A stretch of DNA of 64,000 nucleotides from NCBI RefSeq assembly GCF_000980895.1, contig NZ_LAZX01000087.1, positions 62,001 to 126,000 on the forward strand, written 5' to 3'. The position numbers and the translations under genes were made by a program. This DNA comes from Sphingomonas sp. Ag1 (GTDB lineage Bacteria > Pseudomonadota > Alphaproteobacteria > Sphingomonadales > Sphingomonadaceae). Below, in pieces: positions 8,302 to 17,015 of the stretch (position 1 is its first letter; every line of letters begins with the position of its first letter). The notes beneath the pieces were generated by a model that worked only from the letters and a program-made list of their open reading frames with translations, made no database searches and had not been told where the DNA came from.

Positions 8302-8946
8302 ATGACCATCGATCCCGTCGACTTCGCCAGCCTGCTCTGCTCCCGCCTGTGCCATGATCTGCTGTCGCCGATCGGCGCGCTGAACAACGGGCTGGAGCTG
8401 CTGGCCGACGAGACCGATCCCAAGATGCGCGAGCGGTGCATGGAGCTGATGGCGGAAAGCGCGCGGACGTCCGCCGCGAAGCTGAAATTCTTCCGCCTGG
8501 CGTTCGGCGCGGCAGGCGGGTTCGGCGAGGCCGTCGACACGCGCGAGGCACAGCAGGCGATCGAGGGGCTGTTCGGCGAGACCAAGCGGCTGAAGGTCAA
8601 CTGGCTGGTCGAGGAGCCGATGCTGCCCAAGGCGGCAATCAAGGTGCTGCTGAACATGGCGATGATCGCCGGCGACACACTGGTGCGCGGCGGATCGCTG
8701 GATATCGGCAGCGAGAGCGGCGACACGGCGATCGAGATCGTGATGAAGGCCGAGGGGCCGCGCATCACGCTGGACGACGAATTGCGCTCCACGCTGGTCG
8801 ATGGCCGCGCGTCCGAAGCCGTGACGCCGCGCGTGGCGGCTGCGTTCCTGGTGCATGAGATGGTCAAATCGGCCAATGGCCGCGTGCTGGTGAGCGCGCC
8901 GGCCGAGGACGTGATGCTGTTCGGCGCGACGATGCGGCCCCATTGA
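8302..8946 (+). CDS. chpT: Histidine phosphotransferase ChpT
   Basis: 214 residues. The N-terminal helix carries FASLLCSRLCHDLLSPIGALNNGLELL, matching the ChpT phosphohistidine region with His18 as the probable phosphoacceptor. The C-terminal part resembles a degenerate HATPase fold (IEIVMKAEGPRITL and onwards) without obvious ATP-binding boxes, as known for ChpT. In alphaproteobacteria ChpT relays phosphate from CckA to CtrA and CpdR, controlling cell cycle and motility genes. Here it lies 47 bases upstream of cheA, tying that relay to the chemotaxis genes in layout. CckA and CtrA are not in this window. Confidence 0.9.
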   Translation: MTIDPVDFASLLCSRLCHDLLSPIGALNNGLELLADETDPKMRERCMELMAESARTSAAKLKFFRLAFGAAGGFGEAVDTREAQQAIEGLFGETKRLKVNWLVEEPMLPKAAIKVLLNMAMIAGDTLVRGGSLDIGSESGDTAIEIVMKAEGPRITLDDELRSTLVDGRASEAVTPRVAAAFLVHEMVKSANGRVLVSAPAEDVMLFGATMRPH

Positions 8947-8993
8947 GGCAATAAACGCGGAATTTACCGCCGCTGCCCCATGGCGGGCGGGCA

Positions 8994-11306
8994 ATGGACG
9001 ATCTGCTGCAGGAATTCATCGCGGAAACCCGCGAAACGCTCGACGCGCTGGCGGGCGAAATAGTCGCGTGGGAAGCGGATCCCGCCGACCGGGCGCGGCT
9101 CGATTCGATCTTCCGCTTCGTCCACACGGTGAAGGGAAGCTGCGGCTTCCTTGACCTGCCGCGGCTCGCCCGGCTGAGCCATGCGGCCGAGGACGTGCTG
9201 CAGAGCGTGCGGTCGGGCGAACGCGCCGCCGATCCGGCGCTGGTCAATGCCGTGCTGGCGATCGTCGACCGCATTGGCGAGATCGTCGAGGCGATCGACG
9301 CTGGCGCGGCGCTGGACGATTCGGCCGAGGACCTGCTGCTCGCCGCGCTGGAGGGGAAGGCGCAGACCGCGCCGGCATCCGAGCCCGCGCCAGTGGTCGT
9401 GCCGATCACCAGTGCGCCGCGTGCGCCCGCGCGCAGCATCCGGCTGTCGATCGACCTGCTCGACCGGATGATGAACGGCGTGTCGGAGATGGTGCTGGCG
9501 CGAAATGAGCTGGCCAGGCGGCTGCGCGACAGTGGCGATACGACGCTGGAAACCGCGGTCGATCGCCTGTCGATGACCGTCGCCGAATTGCGCGACACGG
9601 TCACGCGGACGCGGATGCAGACGATCGATTCGCTGTTTTCCGCGCTGCCCCGGCTGGTGCGCGATACGGCGGCGGCGCTGGGCAAGAAGGTGTCGCTGTC
9701 GATCGACGGCGCCGACGTCGAGCTGGACCGCGAGATGATCGAGCTGTTGCGCGATCCGCTGGTCCATATCGTGCGCAATGCGATCGACCATGGCATCGAG
9801 GCGCCCGAGGCGCGACGGGGAGCGGGCAAGCCCGAGGCCGGGCGGCTGGCGATCGTGGCGCGCCAATCGGGCAATCGCATCATCGTCGAGGTGGCCGACG
9901 ACGGGCAGGGGATCGACACCGCCAAGCTGCTGGCGAAGCGCATCGCGCAGGAGCCGGCGCGGGCGGCGGAGCTCGGCGCGCTCGACCAGCGGGCGCGGCT
10001 CAACCTGATCTTCGAGCCGGGGCTGTCGACCCGCGACGAGGCGACCACCACGTCAGGCCGCGGCGTCGGCATGGACGTGGTGCGCACCAACGTCGAGCAG
10101 ATCGGCGGCAGCATCCGGCTGGACAATGTCGCCGGGCGCGGCCTGACCACGACGATCGAGGTGCCGCTGACGCTGGCGATCCTGTCGGCGATCATCATCG
10201 AGGCGGGCGATCAGCATTATGCCGTACCGCGCCAAGCGATCGAGGAGATCGTGGCGGTCGGATCGGACGCGGTGCGGATCGATGCCGTCGGCGACACGCT
10301 GCTGGCGAGCGTGCGCGGGCGGCGGTTGCCGGTGATCCGGTTGAACGCCGTGCTTGGGGGCGAGGGGCCGGAGGCGGCGGTTGGCGTCGGCACGATGCTG
10401 ATGATCGTCAACCTGGCGCATGGCAGCTACGCGCTGGGGGTCGATGGCGTCGACGATACGCAGGAATTGGTGGTGAAGCCGGTCGCGCCGGCCGTGATGA
10501 TGGCGGGCATCTATGCCGGGCAGATGCTGCTCGATACCGGGCGGCCGCTGCTGCTGCTCGATTGCGCGGGGATTGCCGAGCAGGCGGGGCTGCGGTTCGA
10601 GCGGGTGATCGCGGTCGAGGAGCCGGCCGAGGAGGCCGCGCCGCCGGGCATCGCCGCGCTGATGATCGAGGCGCTCGACGGGCGGCGGCGCGTGGTGGCG
10701 CTCGATGCGGTCGAGCGGATCGAGGCGGTCGAGCCGGGATCCTTGTGCCAGGCCGGCGGCCGTTGGTGGGCGCGCGGGCGGCAGGGGATGGTCGCGGTGC
10801 ATGTCGATCCGGCGATCGGTGAGCAGGCGGGGGTACCGGCGGGGGCGGAGCTTACGATGCTGATGCTGCCGGGGGCGGGCCAGGCGACCGGCTATCTGGT
10901 ACGGCGCGCGCTCGACATCGTCACGGTGCCCGACGAGTTGCTTCCCGCCGCCGATCCGCGCGTGCGCGGGGTGGCGATGATCGATGGTGCGCCGGTCGAG
11001 TTCATCGACGCCGCGTGGTGGAGCCCGCCGACCGACGGCGGCGGCGGCGGGCGGCCGATCTGCCTCGTCCAGGGTGTCGACAGCCATTGGACCGACACGA
11101 TGCTGCGGCCGATGATCGAGGCGGCGGGCTATCGCGTGGCGCGCGATCTGGCGCCGGGCGAGACGGCGGTCGTGACGCTGGCGGCCGATGACGAGCCGGC
11201 GGCGGCGGGCCGGGTGGTGCGGCTGAGCCGTGACGCGGCCACGGGGCAGCCGACGCTTGATACAATAACGCTGGCGCAGGCGCTGTCGGCGGGAGCGGCG
11301 CGATGA
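8994..11306 (+). CDS. cheA: Chemotaxis histidine kinase CheA with an extended, unusual C-terminus
   Basis: The P1 Hpt domain is residues 1-120, with phosphoacceptor H44 in RFVHTVKGSCGFL. No P2 CheY-docking domain is recognisable; a short Pro/Ala linker (122-147) takes its place. Dimerisation P3 spans about 148-215. The P4 ATPase has an N-box near 258-270 (IVRNAIDHGIEAPE), DDGQGID at 302-308 and GRGVGMDVV at 355-363. P5 is CheW-like (about 388-535). Beyond the normal end lie a second CheW-like segment (about 550-676) and a segment resembling a receiver (about 687-770) without the acidic pocket or conserved Lys. CheA phosphorylates CheY and CheB in response to chemoreceptors. The operon continues into cheW with a 4-base ATGA overlap. 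Confidence 0.93.
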   Translation: MDDLLQEFIAETRETLDALAGEIVAWEADPADRARLDSIFRFVHTVKGSCGFLDLPRLARLSHAAEDVLQSVRSGERAADPALVNAVLAIVDRIGEIVEAIDAGAALDDSAEDLLLAALEGKAQTAPASEPAPVVVPITSAPRAPARSIRLSIDLLDRMMNGVSEMVLARNELARRLRDSGDTTLETAVDRLSMTVAELRDTVTRTRMQTIDSLFSALPRLVRDTAAALGKKVSLSIDGADVELDREMIELLRDPLVHIVRNAIDHGIEAPEARRGAGKPEAGRLAIVARQSGNRIIVEVADDGQGIDTAKLLAKRIAQEPARAAELGALDQRARLNLIFEPGLSTRDEATTTSGRGVGMDVVRTNVEQIGGSIRLDNVAGRGLTTTIEVPLTLAILSAIIIEAGDQHYAVPRQAIEEIVAVGSDAVRIDAVGDTLLASVRGRRLPVIRLNAVLGGEGPEAAVGVGTMLMIVNLAHGSYALGVDGVDDTQELVVKPVAPAVMMAGIYAGQMLLDTGRPLLLLDCAGIAEQAGLRFERVIAVEEPAEEAAPPGIAALMIEALDGRRRVVALDAVERIEAVEPGSLCQAGGRWWARGRQGMVAVHVDPAIGEQAGVPAGAELTMLMLPGAGQATGYLVRRALDIVTVPDELLPAADPRVRGVAMIDGAPVEFIDAAWWSPPTDGGGGGRPICLVQGVDSHWTDTMLRPMIEAAGYRVARDLAPGETAVVTLAADDEPAAAGRVVRLSRDAATGQPTLDTITLAQALSAGAAR

Positions 11307-11740
11307 GCGGCACCCTGCACCTGCTGGCGCGACTGGGCGGGCAGGCGATCGCCGTGCCGGCCGAGATGGTCGAATCGGTCGTCGATATCGATGCCGTGGT
11401 GCCGGCGCCGCGCAGCCATCCGGCGGTGCGCGGCCTCGCCGCGCTGCGCAGCCGCGTGGTCACGGTGGTCGACACCTGGCAGCTGCTGGACCTGCCCGCG
11501 GGTGGTGAGGGGACGCAGCGCGCGATCATCACCGTGGTCGACGGCCATCACCACGCGATGCTGGTCGAGGCGCTGGAGGATGTCGCACCGATTGACGTGC
11601 TGCCGATCCCGACCGGGCTTGCGCTGGGCGCGCGATGGGCGCGGGTCGCGACCGGATCGGCGGAGCGCGACGGCGAGCCGCTGCTGGTGATCAACCTTGC
11701 CGCGCTGGTCGGCGCGATGGCCGAGGACGCGCGCGATTAA
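11303..11740 (+). CDS. cheW: Chemotaxis coupling protein CheW
   Basis: 145 residues forming one CheW (SH3-like) domain. The N-terminal strand HLLARLGGQAIAVPAEMVESVVDI and the segment VRGLAALRSRVVTVVDTWQLL match the family, which bridges chemoreceptors to CheA in the cytoplasmic signalling array. The start ATG overlaps the cheA stop (ATGA), so translation is probably coupled. The gene sits between cheA and cheY. No receptor gene is in the window, so the receptors it couples are elsewhere. Confidence 0.92.
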   Translation: MSGTLHLLARLGGQAIAVPAEMVESVVDIDAVVPAPRSHPAVRGLAALRSRVVTVVDTWQLLDLPAGGEGTQRAIITVVDGHHHAMLVEALEDVAPIDVLPIPTGLALGARWARVATGSAERDGEPLLVINLAALVGAMAEDARD

Positions 11741-11795
11741 CGCGGTCCTTACGCTTCGCGCGGCATGACGGCGATCAACAGGTTGTAGGGGTATC

Positions 11796-12164
11796 GTGAT
11801 GAAATCGTGTCTGGTGGTCGACGATTCGAAAGTGATCCGAAAGGTCGCCCGCCACATCCTGGAGGGGCTCGATTTCTCGGTCAGCGAGGCAGCGGACGGG
11901 CGCGAGGCGCTGGACGCGTGCAACGCCAGCATCCCCGACGTGATCCTGCTCGACTGGAACATGCCGGTGATGAGCGGGATGGAATTCCTGCGCGCGCTGC
12001 GCGAGACCGACGTGTCGCCGCGGCCCAAGGTCGTGTTCTGCACCACCGAGAATGGCGTGGCGCATATCCGCGCCGCGATCGAGGCGGGGGCGGACGAATA
12101 TGTGATGAAGCCGTTCGATCGCGAGACGCTGCAAAGCAAGCTGCAGATCGTCGGTCTCGCCTGA
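11796..12164 (+). CDS. cheY: Chemotaxis response regulator CheY
   Basis: A single receiver domain of about 122 residues. The acidic pocket DD at residues 9-10, phosphoacceptor D53 in ILLDWNMP, Thr in FCTTENG and Lys in VMKPFD are all present. There is no output domain, as expected for CheY, which binds the flagellar switch after phosphorylation by CheA. A GTG at 11796 and an ATG at 11799 are adjacent possible starts. It is 55 bases after cheW and 3 bases before cheB. Confidence 0.93.
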   Translation: MMKSCLVVDDSKVIRKVARHILEGLDFSVSEAADGREALDACNASIPDVILLDWNMPVMSGMEFLRALRETDVSPRPKVVFCTTENGVAHIRAAIEAGADEYVMKPFDRETLQSKLQIVGLA

Positions 12165-12167
12165 ACC

Positions 12168-13232
12168 GTGGCGAGCCGAGCGGTTCTCCATCCGGTGCGT
12201 GCCGGCGGGTGCCGGATATTGATCGTCGACGATTCGGTGGTCGCGCGCACGGTGCTGGCACGGATCGCCAGCGACGATGGCGCGTGCGAGGTGGCGGGTG
12301 CGGTGGCCGATGTGCCGGCGGCGCTTGAGTTTCTTGCCACCGAGACGGTCGACGTGATTCTGCTCGACCTCGAGATGCCGGGGATCGACGGGCTGAGCGG
12401 ACTGCCGGACCTGCTGGCGGCGGGGCGCGGCGCTCGCGTGTTGGTCGTCTCCTCGGCGGCGGACGCCGGGGCGGCGGCGACCGTTCAGGCGCTGGCGCTC
12501 GGGGCGGCGGATACGCTGGTGAAGCCCGGGCGCAGCATTTCCGCCGGCAGTTTCGCCAAGGCACTGGCCGAGAAGATCGCGCGGCTGACCGATCCTGGCG
12601 AGCCGATGGGCGGCGGCGCCCCCATCGCGCGGCTCGCGGCGCGACCGTTTGACGCGGTGGCGATCGGTGCCTCAACCGGCGGCATCCATGCGCTGAACAA
12701 CGTGCTGCGTGACCTGCCGGCGACGTTCCGCGCGCCGGTGATGGTGACGCAGCATCTGCCGCAGGCGTTCGTGCCGCATTTCGCACGGCAGCTGGAAAGC
12801 GCGGTCGGGCGGCGGTGTGTCGTGGCGACCGAGCGGATGACGCTGGAGCCGGACATGATCGTGCTGGCACCGGGCGACGCGCATCTGACCGTTGCGCCGC
12901 TGCGCAGCGGGCGGACCAATGTGCGGCTGTCGCAGGTGCCGGTGGCGAACGGCAACCTGCCGTCGGTCGACCCGATGTTCGAAAGCGCCGCTGCCCGCTA
13001 CGGCGCGCGGCTGCTGGCGATCGTGCTGAGCGGCATGGGACGCGATGGACTGGACGGGGCGCGCGCGGTGCGCGAGGCGGGCGGCACGGTGGTGGTGCAG
13101 GATCGCGCCAGTAGCGTCGTATGGGGGATGCCGGGTGCGGTCGCCGCCGCGGGCCTGGCGGACGCGGTGCTGACGCCCGAGGCGATCGGCGGCGTGGTGG
13201 CCGGGCAGATGGTGGCCGTACCATGCCGTTGA
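12168..13232 (+). CDS. cheB: Chemotaxis methylesterase CheB
   Basis: 354 residues. The N-terminal receiver has DD at 21-22, phosphoacceptor D67 in ILLDLEMPGIDG and Lys in LVKPG. The C-terminal CheB methylesterase/deamidase domain has the Ser-His-Asp catalytic set in GASTGGIHAL, VTQHLPQAF and LSGMGRDGLDGA. CheB removes methyl groups from chemoreceptors for adaptation, with receiver phosphorylation by CheA activating it. The GTG start at 12168 is 3 bases after the cheY stop. The 3' end overlaps the start of cheR by ten bases. Confidence 0.94.
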   Translation: MASRAVLHPVRAGGCRILIVDDSVVARTVLARIASDDGACEVAGAVADVPAALEFLATETVDVILLDLEMPGIDGLSGLPDLLAAGRGARVLVVSSAADAGAAATVQALALGAADTLVKPGRSISAGSFAKALAEKIARLTDPGEPMGGGAPIARLAARPFDAVAIGASTGGIHALNNVLRDLPATFRAPVMVTQHLPQAFVPHFARQLESAVGRRCVVATERMTLEPDMIVLAPGDAHLTVAPLRSGRTNVRLSQVPVANGNLPSVDPMFESAAARYGARLLAIVLSGMGRDGLDGARAVREAGGTVVVQDRASSVVWGMPGAVAAAGLADAVLTPEAIGGVVAGQMVAVPCR

Positions 13233-14044
13233 GCCAAGTGATGATCGCACCGCAGGCGAGCCCCGCGACGGTGGCTGCGCTGGCGACCCTGCTCGAAAAC
13301 CGGACTGGGCAGCAGATCGCCGCCAATCGCGCGTGGCGGATCGATACCGCGCTGCGCCCGCTGGCCACCGCCAATGGTGCCGCCTCCGTCGACGAGCTGG
13401 TCGGGCAGGTGAGCGACGGGCGCAACCCCGCGCTGGCGGACCGCATCGTCGACGCGCTGCTGAACCAGGAGACGTCCTTCTTTCGCGACGGCGACGTCAT
13501 CGTCGCGGCGGCCGCGGCGATTGCTGCCAGCACTGAAGCCACGCCGCGGATCTGGTGCGCGGGATGCGCGACGGGGCAGGAGCCGCTGTCGCTGGCGATC
13601 GCCTTTGCCGAGCGTGGCGGCCCGGCCCCCGAGATCATCGCCAGCGATGTATCGGCAACCGCCATCGCACGGGCCCGCACGGGGCGCTTTTCGCATTTCG
13701 AAATCCAGCGCGGGTTGCCGATCGGCCGCATGGTGCGCTGGTTCGACCAGGAGGGCGATGATTGGGTCGCGCAGCCCGCCCTGGTGCGCGGTATATCGTG
13801 GCGGCGCAGCAACCTGGTGCTCGATCCCGCGCCGGCGGGGCGGCTGGATGCGGTATTCTGCCGCAACGTGCTGTTCTACCTGGCGCCCGAGCTGCGGCCG
13901 CGCGTGCTGGAGACGATTGCGCGCAGCCTGAAGCCGGGCGGGCTGTTGATGCTGGGGGCAGGCGAGACCGTGATCGGCCAGTCCGACCGCTTCGCGCCGA
14001 GCAAGCAGTTCCGCGGCCTCTACGAGCTGTTGCCGCCGCGCTGA
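13223..14044 (+). CDS. cheR: Chemoreceptor methyltransferase CheR
   Basis: About 273 residues. The N-terminal helical CheR domain (LATLLENRTGQQIAANRAWRI) is followed by the SAM-binding domain with WCAGCATGQEPLSLAIAF (motif I) and DAVFCRNVLFYL. The C-terminal segment SLKPGGLLMLGAGETV is typical. CheR methylates chemoreceptor glutamates and CheB reverses this. The start is the ATG at 13223, inside the cheB 3' end; an ATG at 13241 is an alternative. The frame is open further upstream, but those codons overlap cheB and look non-natural. It completes the cheA-W-Y-B-R set. Confidence 0.93.
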   Translation: MPLSQVMIAPQASPATVAALATLLENRTGQQIAANRAWRIDTALRPLATANGAASVDELVGQVSDGRNPALADRIVDALLNQETSFFRDGDVIVAAAAAIAASTEATPRIWCAGCATGQEPLSLAIAFAERGGPAPEIIASDVSATAIARARTGRFSHFEIQRGLPIGRMVRWFDQEGDDWVAQPALVRGISWRRSNLVLDPAPAGRLDAVFCRNVLFYLAPELRPRVLETIARSLKPGGLLMLGAGETVIGQSDRFAPSKQFRGLYELLPPR

Positions 14045-14112
14045 ACGGCATGGCGGGCGGCGGGCGCGCGTTGTAAGGCGGGGTTCGTGACGAGCGGCCC
14101 GCAGGAGTATCC

Positions 14113-14802
14113 ATGACGCCAATCGAGGCGCCATCGCCCAATTTCGACGAGCGCACGCTGCCGATCACGATGATCGTGCTCCATTATACCGGCATGGTGG
14201 ACGGCCCGTCCGCCATCGCCCGGCTGCGCGATCCCGAGGCCAAGGTCTCCGCCCATTATGTGGTGGAGGAGGACGGCACGATCCTGCGGCTGGTGCCGGA
14301 GGAAAAGCGTGCGTGGCATGCCGGCAAGTCGCACTGGCGCGGGATCACCGACATCAATTCCGCCTCCATCGGGATCGAGATCGTCAACCCGGGGCATGAA
14401 TTCGGCTATCGCCCGTTCCCGGACGCGCAGGTCGATGCGGTGATCCGGCTGGTCCATGCGATCAAGGACCGGTACGAGATCACCCGCGGCAACATCGTCG
14501 CGCATTCCGACATTGCACCGGCGCGCAAGCGTGATCCGGGCGAGCTGTTCCCCTGGGGCAAGCTGGCGCGGCTTCGGCTGGCGTTGCCGCGGCCGACCCG
14601 GAACCTGATGGACCCGATGTGGGGCGAGGCGGCGTTCCTGCTGGCGCTGGAGCGGTTCGGCTATGACGTGAGCGACAAGATGGCGGCCATCGTCGCGTTC
14701 CAGCGGCGGTTCCGGCCCGAACTGATCGACGGCGAGATCGACGCGGAATGCCGCATGATCCTGCTCGCGTTGCTGCTGCCCAAGCCGCAGGGGGACGATT
14801 AG
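14113..14802 (+). CDS. N-acetylmuramoyl-L-alanine amidase (AmpD/AmiD-type, Amidase_2)
   Basis: 229 residues. The amidase domain starts near residue 17 with [11 protein letters not shown] (zinc ligand H24). It contains [23 protein letters not shown] and [19 protein letters not shown], which hold the second His and the catalytic Lys/Asp region. The C-terminal 60-70 residues ([29 protein letters not shown]) look like a peptidoglycan-binding-1 fold. The enzyme cleaves the amide bond between MurNAc and the stem peptide. I see no signal peptide or lipobox, so a cytosolic recycling role (AmpD-like) is plausible despite the binding domain. It stands alone between cheR and aqpZ. Confidence 0.88.
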   Translation: MTPIEAPSPNFDERTLPITMIVLHYTGMVDGPSAIARLRDPEAKVSAHYVVEEDGTILRLVPEEKRAWHAGKSHWRGITDINSASIGIEIVNPGHEFGYRPFPDAQVDAVIRLVHAIKDRYEITRGNIVAHSDIAPARKRDPGELFPWGKLARLRLALPRPTRNLMDPMWGEAAFLLALERFGYDVSDKMAAIVAFQRRFRPELIDGEIDAECRMILLALLLPKPQGDD

Positions 14803-14903
14803 GCGCGGTTCACCCGGCCGCGGCGGCTGGGGCAATCCCCCAATTTCACTGCGCAGACTTTCCCTGTTTCCTTCGGCCCAGCGGCGCTGGTCGGAGAGAA
14901 AGC

Positions 14904-15644
14904 GTGGAGAATTTTCGCAAGTATGCAGCCGAACTGATCGGCACGTTCTGGTTGACGTTCGGGGGGTGCGGATCGGCGGTGCTGGCGGCCGCCTTTCCCG
15001 AACTGGGGATCGGCTTTGCCGGCGTGTCGCTGGCGTTCGGGCTGACCGTGCTGACCATGGCCTATGCCATCGGCCATGTTTCGGGATGCCACCTGAACCC
15101 GGCGGTCACCGTGGGGCTGGCGGTCGGCGGGCGGTTCCCGGTGATCGACATCCTGCCCTATATCGTCGCGCAGGTGATCGGCGGGATCCTGGGCGCGTTT
15201 GTGCTGTACCTGATCGCGATCGGGGCGCCGGGGTTCGACGCGGCGACGTCGGGCTTTGCCGCCAATGGCTATGGCGCACATTCGCCCGGCGGCTATTCGC
15301 TGACCGCGGCGTGGATCAGCGAGCTGGTGCTGACGGCGGGGTTCCTGTTCGTCATCATGGGCGCAACGCATGGCCGGGCGCCGGTGCAGTTCGCGCCGAT
15401 CGCGATCGGCCTGGCGCTGACGCTGATCCACCTCATCAGCATCCCGGTGACCAATACCTCCGTCAATCCGGCGCGCAGCACCGGGCCGGCGTTGATCGTC
15501 GGGGGATGGGCGATGGCGCAGCTATGGCTGTTCTGGGTCGCGCCGCTGATCGGCGGGGCGATCGGCGGCATGATGTACCGCTGGATCAGCCCGATGCCGC
15601 AGGAGAATGTGGTGGGCGATCCGAAGTGGCGCACACGGGCATGA
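14904..15644 (+). CDS. aqpZ: Aquaporin Z
   Basis: 246 residues with six membrane spans and both NPA half-helices: HLNPAVT near residue 63 and [14 protein letters not shown] near 185, the latter carrying the selectivity Arg. [11 protein letters not shown] in the first helix and [29 protein letters not shown] match AqpZ. It conducts water across the inner membrane. The start is the GTG at 14904 ([19 protein letters not shown]), which fits AqpZ proteins and follows GGAGAGAAAG. The frame is open further upstream into the amidase gene, but that part is not family-like. Confidence 0.93.
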   Translation: MENFRKYAAELIGTFWLTFGGCGSAVLAAAFPELGIGFAGVSLAFGLTVLTMAYAIGHVSGCHLNPAVTVGLAVGGRFPVIDILPYIVAQVIGGILGAFVLYLIAIGAPGFDAATSGFAANGYGAHSPGGYSLTAAWISELVLTAGFLFVIMGATHGRAPVQFAPIAIGLALTLIHLISIPVTNTSVNPARSTGPALIVGGWAMAQLWLFWVAPLIGGAIGGMMYRWISPMPQENVVGDPKWRTRA

Positions 15645-15672
15645 TTGCATTCCCGCGCCGCCACGCTACAGC
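15645..15672 (+). promoter_or_regulatory. Possible promoter of the RNase P RNA gene
   Basis: TTGCAT (15645-15650) and TACAGC (15667-15672), 16 bases apart, sit about 10 bases before the first paired strand of the RNA. This is where a housekeeping promoter is expected, but the match is only moderate. Confidence 0.4.
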
Positions 15673-15682
15673 CGCGCGCACA

Positions 15683-16071
15683 CCAGAGGGCCGGGCGGCC
15701 GCGTCGTGGGCTGGTCCCGCGCCGAGGAAAGTCCGGGCTCCATGGAACAACGGTGGCGGGTAACGCCCGCCGGGGGTGACCCCAGGGAAAGTGCCACAGA
15801 GAGCAGACCGCCCAATCTTTCAGATGAAGGCTTCGGCCGGGCAAGGGTGAAAGGGTGCGGTAAAAGCGCACCGCGCGGCCGGTAACGGCGGCGGCATGGC
15901 AAACCCCACCGGGAGCAAGACCGAATAGGGGCGGCATGGGGACTTGATCCCCGGGGTGTGTTCCCACCTGCTGCCCGGGTTGGTTGCTGGAGCGCGTCGG
16001 CAACGGCGCGCCGAGAGGAATGGTCGCCTATCCCGCAAGGGGGGACAGAACCCGGCTTACAGGCCCTCTGG
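15683..16071 (+). ncRNA. rnpB: RNase P RNA (class A, catalytic subunit of RNase P)
   Basis: The two ends pair as helix P1: CCAGAGGGCC (15683-15692) with GGCCCTCTGG (16062-16071). Between them are the conserved blocks of bacterial RNase P RNA: GAGGAAAGTCCGGGCTCC near 15724 at the 5' side, and ACAGAACCCGGCTTAC near 16045 at the 3' side, which together form the catalytic core. The length of about 390 bases fits class A. The molecule matures the 5' ends of tRNAs. Several open frames cross this locus and should not be called genes. Confidence 0.96.
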
Positions 16072-16114
16072 TGTCACCTTTAACCTTTCGCCTTCAATCG
16101 CTAGATCGGGGGCA

Positions 16115-16651
16115 ATGGCGCGTTCCTCCCGATCCAACGACTGGGGCTTTCCCCGCTGGCGCAGTTATGGCGCATCCCGTGAAGCGACTGCCGTGCGGCT
16201 GTGCGACCGGCATGGCTGTGACGAGCCGGGCAATTGCCCCGCCCCCAAATCCCCCAACAGCCCCGAACGCTGGTATTTCTGCCAGACGCATGCGGCGGAA
16301 TATAACCGCGGCTGGAATTACTTCGAAGGGCTGGACGCCGAGGAAGCGGCGGCGCGCGAACAGGCCGAGCGGCGCGATGCGTCGGGCTATGAGCAATCGC
16401 GCTACCAGAGCTGGGCGGGATCGGGCGACGGCAGCCGATCGCGCGACGAGATGCGCGCGCTGGAGGTGCTGGAGCTGGAGACGGACGCGACGTTCGACGA
16501 CGTGCGGCTGGCGTGGCGTCGGCTGGCCAAGACCAACCATCCCGATGTGCGCCCGGGCGACGCGGAGGCGGCCAAGCGCTTTCAGGCGATCCAGGCGGCC
16601 TATGAGGTGCTGCGCACCGCCGAGGAACGGCGGACCTGGAAGCCGGCGTGA
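16115..16651 (+). CDS. J-domain protein with an N-terminal cysteine-rich segment
   Basis: 178 residues. The C-terminal 65 or so form a J domain: ALEVLELETDATFDDVRLAWRRLAKTNHPD, with the essential HPD near residue 147, then AKRFQAIQAAYEVL. J proteins stimulate DnaK ATPase. The N-terminal half has cysteines and histidines (RLCDRHGCDEPGNCPAP and YFCQTHAAEYNRGWNY) that could bind zinc, followed by an acidic and glutamine-rich linker. The start is the ATG at 16115, immediately after the RNase P RNA; the longer frame upstream crosses that RNA gene. It overlaps the next gene by 4 bases. Confidence 0.85.
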   Translation: MARSSRSNDWGFPRWRSYGASREATAVRLCDRHGCDEPGNCPAPKSPNSPERWYFCQTHAAEYNRGWNYFEGLDAEEAAAREQAERRDASGYEQSRYQSWAGSGDGSRSRDEMRALEVLELETDATFDDVRLAWRRLAKTNHPDVRPGDAEAAKRFQAIQAAYEVLRTAEERRTWKPA

Positions 16652-16968
16652 AACGCGCAAAGTCCAACTGGACCGATGCGGTGCTGGTGTGCGCCAAATG
16701 CTCCCGCAAGGTCGACGGCGGCTTTGGCGAGAAGGGGCGCGACGGGCTGGCCAAGGCGCTGCGGCGCGAGCCGGGGTTCGGCAAGAAGCGCAAGGCGCGG
16801 GTCGGCGTGGTCGAGGTGAAATGCCTTGGCCTGTGCCCGAAGAATGCGGTGACGGTGGTGGATACGCGCCGGCCGGGCGAGTGGCTGGTGGTGGCGCCGG
16901 GCGAGGATGTCGCGGCGCTGGCCGGACGGTTCGCGGCGCCGGACGGGCCGGATCAGGCGGAGCGCTGA
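16648..16968 (+). CDS. Small thioredoxin-fold 2Fe-2S ferredoxin-like protein
   Basis: 106 residues. The cysteine pattern C15-x2-C18 near the start and KCLGLCPKN near residue 60 resembles the thioredoxin-like 2Fe-2S ferredoxins ((2Fe-2S) ferredoxin domain proteins related to the NuoE fold). The electron partner is unknown. A GTG start at 16648 overlaps the stop of the J-domain gene, suggesting coupled translation and perhaps a joint role in cluster or protein maintenance; that link is only positional. The C-terminus ends in a variable acidic tail. Confidence 0.8.
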   Translation: MKRAKSNWTDAVLVCAKCSRKVDGGFGEKGRDGLAKALRREPGFGKKRKARVGVVEVKCLGLCPKNAVTVVDTRRPGEWLVVAPGEDVAALAGRFAAPDGPDQAER

Positions 16969-17015
16969 CGCCCCGTCGAGGGCGCCGCGCCGCCTGATCC
17001 TGCCGCGGGGAGTGC

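Noticed and set aside
15607-16060. Open frames across the RNase P RNA locus
   Set aside because: The region folds as RNase P RNA with pairing ends and conserved core sequences. The frames are not codon-like and have no Shine-Dalgarno sequence.
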